64,000 bases of DNA. Origin: Euptelea pleiosperma (taxonomy: Eukaryota; Streptophyta; Magnoliopsida; Ranunculales; Eupteleaceae). The position numbers and the translations under genes were made by a program. The notes under the pieces were generated by a model, which saw nothing but the letters and a program-made list of their open reading frames with translations, was not told the origin of the DNA and searched no databases. Location of the stretch: the NCBI GenBank assembly GCA_035048495.1, contig CM068545.1, positions 41,224,450 through 41,288,449 of the forward strand, written 5' to 3'. This document shows positions 57,266 through 64,000 of the stretch, piece by piece; within the stretch, counting starts at the first letter, position 1, and the number at the start of each line of letters is the position of its first letter.

Positions 57266-57564
57266 ATGGATTTTGGTAGGTAGGTTCTAACATAGTTTAA
57301 AAAATGGAATATAACGGATAGAAATTGTTACGTAGACCCTGCTTTGTATCGCAGCAAATATTTGTTTGCAAACATTTACACATGTTTTTTACATTTCTAG
57401 GTGCTTGGTTGCACCCCAAAATTATTTACGTAGTTAATATTTTCCGTGAGTCCATATTTTTTACGATTTTAGCTGCTAATGTTTGCAGCCAAAAATGGCC
57501 GCAAACTTTCACTTTTTGGCTTGAATTTCCTTGAAATACATATAATATTTAGCCCCTAGATGAA
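57266..57564. other. No gene seen; A/T-rich repeat-like sequence
   Basis: Contains repeated TTTGCA/TGCAAA words that also occur near 62,750-62,880, suggesting a split or duplicated unknown element. Confidence 0.35.
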
Positions 57565-57659
57565 GAGTAAAATTCACTCACCGCCCATGATGACTGCCGA
57601 CAATATGTGCCAGGTGGTATACGTTTAGAAGCCGTTGATTGTATGGATGTTTGGTCCAA

Positions 57660-57950
57660 GTTTTAAATGGGGCCGTTATAATGGTATAACGGATTGGGGG
57701 CGTTGCCGTTTTTCCGTTATAACGAATTGTAATGCTCAGGGGTAAAAACGAAAAAGAATGAGAAAATAACTGAAAAAAATGGCGCTGAAATTCAAAATTT
57801 GAAATTTCAATTTTAATTTTCAAAAACAAAAAAATCCAGAAAATGAAAAAATAACGGAAAATAACGGCCGTTATTTTAAAACGTTTTAACGGTTCATAAC
57901 ATAATGGGGGAGGTCTGAATCCGTTATAATGGCCATTTTTTAAACCATGG
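57660..57950. mobile_element. MITE nested in copy i (CCGTTATAA type)
   Basis: Inverted ends GTTTTAAATGGGGCC and GGCCATTTTTTAAACC; flanking TTTGGTCCAA/TTTGGTCAA. Related CCGTTATAACGG sequence recurs at about 63,630. Confidence 0.6.
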
Positions 57951-58017
57951 TTTGGTCAATCCCTAGATGGGCCAACAAACCAAAAATCAGCCTAATTAGT
58001 GATTTCAAATCTTTGGA

Positions 58018-58563
58018 GGGTTGGGCTTGGGGAACCCCCATTTTTTACACCCATTTTAGCGTACCCATATAGAAGATGAATCAATGGCTGATTTTTGGTG
58101 TGGATGATCTCCTCACCATATAGATCACCCCAACAAAAAAATCAGCCCATTCTGAATTTCTAACCCCATCAAATGTGGGTTTTCAAGTTACATGGTAAGA
58201 ATCGACTGTCCATAATTCTTCAACTTCTAAACCAGTCTATGAATATGAATCAATGGCTGATTTTTGGTGTGGATGATCTCCTCACCGTATAGATCACCCC
58301 AACAAAAAATAATCAGCCCATTCTGAATTTCTAACCCCATCAAATGTGGGTTTTCAAGTTACATGGTAAGAATCGACGGTCCATAATTCTTCGGCTTCTA
58401 AACCAGTCTTTGAATATCATAATGATTTGAATTTTTGTGAGGATAATCTCCTCACCATAGAGATCATCCTAACCAAAAATCAGCCATTGATTCATCTTCT
58501 ACGTGGGTATGCCAAAATGGTCAAAATTGGGAGTAAAAAATGGGTGTCCCTCGAGCCAGACCC
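58018..58563. mobile_element. Mutator-like MITE h with internal tandem duplication
   Basis: 546 bp with perfect 9-bp duplication ATCTTTGGA (58009-58017, 58564-58572). TIR begins GGGTTGGGCTTGGGG against GGGTCTGGCTCGAGG. A 169-bp unit (58078-58246) is repeated as 58247-58417. Confidence 0.85.
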
Positions 58564-58847
58564 ATCTTTGGATACTAGTACCCAAATAATGGCAAATAAT
58601 GGTCAATAATGCTTAAATTCAATGGTTAAAATCAATCCATGAAAATTACTCCAATCCAACACTTAGATGCTCAAATTCAACAGTTAAAATCAATCAATGA
58701 CATCCGTTAATCAGGTATAGATTTTTGATTTGTTGATCCACTTAGGGATTTGGCCAAACATCCATACAGTCAGCATCTTCCACAAATGTGCCATGTGGCT
58801 TATATTGTGGGCGGTTATAGGGGGCAAACATTGTGGAGGGTCAGCAA

Positions 58848-61800
58848 TGTCACGCCCCGAATTCGGATACCCAGATACGACCCGAAAATTCATGGATCTA
58901 CCTGTACCCGAACTCAGAGGTGATCCATGAATGTCCCATAATAGTCCAATTAGGTCAATTAGATTACTAAGGTTCATTCGAAAACCACTAACTAAATAAA
59001 AGTCTACATGTAGAAAATAAATAATTAAAATAATTCATAACTCAAACAATTCAATCAATCAACTAAATGTGGAGAGAAGGATGTGAGAACATGCTCTCAA
59101 TCAAAGGACTACATGCCCGTGAAAATAAATAAGTAATGTTTTAGAAAAATCAAAATAAAGTCTTCTAAGGTGTGGGATCGACTTCCAAATCCTCGCCGAT
59201 CTCCTCGAATGCACTGGAGTCTTACGCCTCAAAATTATCTCACGTATCAGGCTCCTCAAAATCTGAAAATGGTATCGGTGTAGCACCGTGAGCCGATGCC
59301 CAGTAATACAACAGTGTGCATGGTATGATATCATACTATACAAGTTTTAAACCAAGGTATACATTTCAATCATATAATAAAGATGACATGAATATGAGGG
59401 TGAATGCAACTAAGTACGGGATGCGAATGCAACTAGTACCCATAATCACATAGGGTCTCCATCTCCTTCCCGCACTGGGAGCGGTCTCATTGACCCATCT
59501 GTAGGATATAATAACGTCTGGGGCTTTTCACCCTACGGTACCGAACCCTGATTAATTGATAAAACCAATATAAACGTATATAATATACTTCAACCCCGTT
59601 CCCTTATGCACCCCTTATATGAAATGATGTGATGATCATGGTATGACAACAAGATAATACTAGGGTTATATGGCATAAGCACACATGTACTTAACGTTTA
59701 AATAAGAATATAAAATAAACACATGATCATCAAAAGTGATAACATGATAACGAATTAGGGTTAACCATGAATAACATGTAATAAACACCGAAGGTCACGA
59801 TCAACACGGATGAACAATATAAGTGAAAATCACAAGGCAATCCAACACACCATTGCCGAACCCTATGAGGGATCCATGACACAAGGTCGAACCCTAAAGA
59901 GGATCCAAGATAATTGGCCGAACCATATGAGAGATCCAAGACACATGGGTGGGATCTCTATGCATACAAGTCTAAGTCAAACAACAAGATTAAAACATTA
60001 ATATAGTCAATAATTATGATTGAACCACTAAGGGTTCTCAAAACCATTAATCGTCCAAAATTCAAGAAATAGGTAATTCACAGAAAATATAATTTCTTTT
60101 AAAAATCATAACTAAATAAATATTAATTAAAAAATATAAACTCAATGGATTTAAAAACTAGATTCATAGAAGTTTTTAGGAAAAATAAATAAAAAAATAT
60201 TTAGATTCAAAATATAAGTCAAAACTCTTAATTAATTGGGCTAGACAGAATCTGAGATTCTGGGTTTTACAGAAAAGTCCCGTACATTTGAAAAGTCATA
60301 ACTTAATCAATACAAATCATAAAAATACAAATTCAAATGTTATAGAAACTAGATTTATAGAGGTATTTAGAAAAAAGAAACAGAAAAATATTCAGATTTA
60401 AAATATGGGTCGAAACCCTTAATGAAGTGGGTCGGATAGAATCTAGGATTCTGGGTTTTACAAAAATGTCCAACACATTTGAAAAATCATAACTTAATCA
60501 ATACAAATCAAAAAAATACAAACTCAAAGGTTTTAGAAACTAGATTGATAAAGGTATTTATGAAAAATAATTAAAAAAATATTTAGGTTAAAAATATGGA
60601 TCAAAATTCTAATTGAATTGGACCGTATAAAATCTAGAATTCTGGGTTTTTTGGTAAAGTCTGACAATTTAGAAAAATTATAACTTAATCAATACAAATC
60701 AGAAAAATACAAACTCAAAGGTTATAGAAACTAGATTGATAGAGGTATCTATAAAAAATAATTAAAAAAATATTTATGTTAAAAATAGAGATCGAAATTC
60801 TAAGTGAAGTGGTCCATGTAAATATGAAATTCTGGATTTTTTTGTAAAGTCCAACAACTTAGAAAAATTATAATTAAATAAATATAAATAAAAATAATAC
60901 AAACTAAACGGTTTTAAAAAATAGATTCATAGAGGTATTTAGGAAAAATAATTATAAAAATATTTAAATCATAAAAATACAACGAAAATGATAAAGAACA
61001 TAGTCATCCGTTATAGGTGTAAAAGAAACCATGGCCAAACCCATCATGGTGGCCCAAAATAAAGATCAACCTAATAAGAATAAAATAAATATTGTTGAAA
61101 TTAATTTATAATGAGTATCAACCATTATCTAATGAAAGAGAAACAAAATCTTGAAGAAAAATAAGTATAGGATGGATCAAACACACTTACCTCAATGTTT
61201 CTTGAATTTTAATGAAAATCAAAATTTTCTTTAAATTTGAAAGTCATCGGATTGTCCTCTCTCGGAGTATGTTCTTCTAATCGGAGTCCCCGTCAATTTT
61301 CATTCTTGCTCGAGTGCGATCGGTGCCCGGATGAAGGTTTAATGAAGCTTTCTCTATTATTCAATGGAGTTGGGTTTGTGAAAGCTTCTAAAGTTTTAGG
61401 GTTTTCATCAATAGGTTTAGGGAAGGATTAGGGTTTCTATTTTGTTGAAATTCGTAACTAGTAAAGGGATAACTTTTTTAACCCTCAAAAACTCTTATTT
61501 TACACTATTAATGGGTTAGAAATGGGCCCAAGGCCCATATACATCAATAGGCTTCATTTAAAAATATTATTAAGCCCAAAAAACCTCTAGATTGGCTATA
61601 TGGGCCCACCCAACAATCATAACACAAATAATTATTAATTAATTCAATCAAATTATATTACATAATTTAAAAGTTCATACAATAAGGTATTGACACATGT
61701 CACACACATAAATCACAAAAACGTTCAAAACCCTAGAAAAGTGTCAAATTATATTGAAATGACTCGAAAGTGATTCGCGGGTCCCACACTCTTATTAAAT

Positions 61801-62275
61801 AAATATAATATAATAAAATATCATTTTTTTGAAAAATATAAGAATAGTAGGAAAGTTTAAAAATTATGAAAATACTATTTTTGTCAAAATCCCCCAAAAT
61901 CTCCCGTTAGGATTTTCATGTCTCAGGAAAGATTCTAAATTTCACAAATAAGTTGGTAAGGATAAAATATGAATATTTTTGGTGTCTCGGGCCCACAAAA
62001 TAATTTTTTTATAAAAATTCTGGAATGTTAGCTGGGGAAAGAAAAAGTCCCCTGCAAGTTATGGTTCATTATTTTTAGCAAGAATTTAGCCCTAAAGAGC
62101 AAGTTTCAAAAATAGCAGGTTTTTTAAAGTTGTCAGAATGAAACCAAACTAAATACACATACTCAAGCATGAAATTAAACAATAAAAATAATAATAAGAG
62201 TCTGAAAAAGTTTCAGATTTTCATTATTAGGTGAATTTACCGTAATACCCTAGAACGAAAGTTCAGGGTATTACA
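58848..62275. mobile_element. 3.4-kb solo LTR of an unrelated gypsy-type family
   Basis: TGTCACGCCCC to GTATTACA with perfect duplication AGCAA (58843-58847, 62276-62280). These termini resemble TGTCACACCCC/GTGTTACA LTRs of large plant chromoviruses. No coding region is supported. It contains a tandem repeat at about 60,104-60,975. Confidence 0.85.
60104..60975. repeat. Tandem repeat, period about 190 bp, 4-5 units
   Basis: Units start at the recurring word TCATAACTTAATCAATAC or its variants near 60104, 60291, 60484, 60675 and 60862. Each contains AACTAGATT(C/G)ATA and GAATTCTGGGTTTT-like words. Confidence 0.75.
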
Positions 62276-62290
62276 AGCAAAGTTATACTC

Positions 62291-63205
62291 CTAGATAGAC
62301 ATCTAGACCAAAAAAATAACATGATTAATGATTTCTAAAAGTTGTATTGGAATCATTTTCATTGGTTGATTTTTAACCGTAGAATTTGGCATTATTTGGG
62401 GTACAAAGACCCAAAGGTTTGAAATCACTAATCCGGCTGATTTTTAGTTTGTAGGTCCACTTAGGGATTGGCCAAACATCCATACGGTCAGTGTCCCTCT
62501 AAAGTATTCCTCGTACTCAAATTGTAGGCCGTCAGCAAAGTTCTACTCGGACCAACTGATCATTATGTTCCCGCCCAAAATCAGCTTGCCTGGACCATCT
62601 CATAATTCTCATCAATTTGTTCTGTTGTTTGATTGGTTGTGATCATTCAATTCATTGACATTGTTCGTAGGTGATCTCCATCTCCTATTTTGGATTCATC
62701 AAATACTCAGAAATTTTTTGCATTGCACCCTCCACCCAGGCAGTGGAAAGTATTTGCAACTAATTTTACGAATTAATACCAAGCAACAGAAATTGTTTGA
62801 AGCTGTAAACATTTACAAAGTAAATATTTGTAGAGGTAAATATTTGCATCCTACAAATATTTACTAGATATCAAGCAGGGCTGTACTGTTAAAAGCCCAA
62901 AAAAAAACAGCCGTTATTTTCGTTATAACACTGCATGCTAAATAGTAATTCTAAAAATCTATGATTGAAAACAAACCATGAAAAAGACTCTAAAAACATC
63001 TATACGGTTAGTGGTCTCTAAATGTGTGCCACATGTAAGGTGTTGCCACGCGTAAGGTGCACGTGCATCACACGTGGCGTTCCCCTTGTTAAGATCATTA
63101 TTGTGAGTAAACCTTCGATGACACCTGCAGGCAGCGACGCCATTGACTGCAGCCAATATGAGCCACGTGGCACATTCTTGTAGTGGGACCTGAACTAGGG
63201 GCCTT
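62291..63205. repeat. MITE fragments, no gene seen
   Basis: 62300-62540 is the right part of another CCAAAAATCAG/CATCCATACGG MITE. 62560-62950 is unassigned, with TTTGCAA/AAATATT words like those near 57.4 kb. 63000-63200 has a GTGGCACA arm and the 49-bp repeat shared with 55.0 kb. Confidence 0.5.
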
Positions 63206-63260
63206 CTCACACCAAGGGGCCTTAGGCGACGCCTTAATGGCATTAAGGTAGAGACGGCCT
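63206..63260. mobile_element. hAT-like end fragment
   Basis: GGGGCCTTAGGCGACGCC, then AAGGTAGAGACGGCCTG matches the right end of the hAT-like element at 52,800-52,848. Confidence 0.55.
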
Positions 63261-64000
63261 GGCTCAAATCCACTGGTTAGGACTCACCAATTAGGCTGAT
63301 TTTTTCATGGCAGATCCACCGTCTACCAAGGGGTTCATGGGTCAGTTGGCCCAAAGAATGTGCTGCGTGGAATTGTATGTAGGTAGGCCCATAGGACAGG
63401 CCTCTCATACATCAGGAGTCCACACGATTAGTCTCACAAGTTTCCTCCTTAAGTTTCAAAAACGTTATTTCGAAAGTAACGCCTGGAACTGAAAAAAGGG
63501 CGGTTGTTATTATGAGGAAAAAAGTTATTTTACTGTTATGGAAATTATTTTAAAAGTAATAACGATAAAAAAAAGAATTAAATAATAATATTTTGACTTA
63601 TTTTACCAATATGTGTACAACGGACATAACTGTAAAGTGTCCGTTATAACGGACCCTTGATCTGCATCGCCTCCAATACACGTGCAGCAGCACCCGAGAA
63701 GTATCACGAGTTTCCTCGTCAATTTCTCATTGTTGGGAGGACTGGAAAACTCGAGGAAGCCGTCAGTCAACAGTAAGCAACAGCGGAGCCAGGATTTTGT
63801 TCTAGAGGGCACAATCCTCGTGTCCCTGACAGTATGAGCCACATGGCATGTGCTTAGAGACAACTGACCGTATAGATGTTTGGCACATCCCTAGGTGGGC
63901 ATACAGACCAAACATGAGCCTGATTAGTGATTTATAACCGTGTGATATCTAGCATTATCTGAGGTACTCAGATCCAAAGGTTAGAAATAACTATAGAGGC
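63261..64000. repeat. MITE fragments running off the window
   Basis: 63440-63660 has GTTATTT/CCGTTATAACGG words as in 57660-57950. 63830-64000 is the left arm of one more GAGCCACATGGCA...CATCCCTAGG MITE that continues past the window. No gene supported. Confidence 0.5.

Larger units (their letters stand above)
57565..62290. mobile_element. Mutator-like fold-back MITE, copy i, carrying three nested insertions
   Basis: Ends GAGTAAAATTC and GTTATACTC. The flanking 9-mers CTAGATGAA and CTAGATAGA match at 7 of 9. Net length is about 450 bp after removing 57660-57950, 58018-58563 and 58848-62275. Confidence 0.6.

Overview
This window is flowering-plant nuclear DNA. It has no host gene I can support. 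Almost every base can be assigned to layered transposable elements: LTR retrotransposons with plant-lineage motifs, an L1-type LINE remnant, and Mutator-like and hAT-like MITEs. The species cannot be told from the sequence.

Positions 1-50,297 are dominated by one family of very long LTRs (about 2.0-3.2 kb). They begin TGATATTCGC, end CCTACTTTCA, and occur in both orientations. I resolve twelve copies or pieces, named L1-L12. One associated internal region (2754-8099, minus) encodes a nearly complete Athila-type Gag-Pol polyprotein, cut off inside the integrase by L1. Three other internal regions (12,347-16,140; 18,971-21,510; 44,199-47,128, plus) keep only a Gag-C-terminus/protease-remnant reading frame. 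It is followed by a conserved noncoding tail, two conserved hairpins and a polypurine tract. They look like a non-autonomous derivative of the Athila-like element.

Five-bp target duplications fix much of the insertion order. The oldest layer is a minus-strand Ty3/gypsy chromovirus running from a 5' LTR near 50.9 kb, with an initiator-Met-type primer site at 50,538, down to its integrase at 24,107. It was hit by L9/L10 (GGTAT), L8 (GTGAC) and L5 (ATTCC), and is cut by L4. L5 was then hit by solo LTRs L6 (CTGTT) and L7 (GTAGT). L10 was hit by a complete young element, L11-internal-L12 (41,541-49,787, GTTTT), whose two LTRs differ at only about twenty sites. L3 is shared by two internal regions, giving an internal-LTR-internal-LTR tandem (12.3-24.1 kb).

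The LTRs carry unusual small structures. There are 1-4 copies per LTR of an approximately 25-bp hairpin (CCGGAGTTGCA, 2-4 nt loop, TGCAACTCCGG). There is a palindromic core promoter. Some U3 regions hold a tRNA-like segment with A-box, B-box and a T-run terminator.

From 50.9 to 64 kb lies a graveyard of a degenerate LINE, many fold-back MITEs (TIR GAGTAAAACTT, 9-bp duplications), and two larger fold-back elements built from ACGCCCTTT/AAAGGGCGT palindromes. It also holds a 3.4-kb solo LTR of an unrelated family (TGTCACGCCCC...GTATTACA, AGCAA duplication). The most original observations are the LTR mini-hairpins, the tRNA-like U3 module, the non-autonomous Gag/PR-remnant element family, and the ACGCCC fold-back elements.
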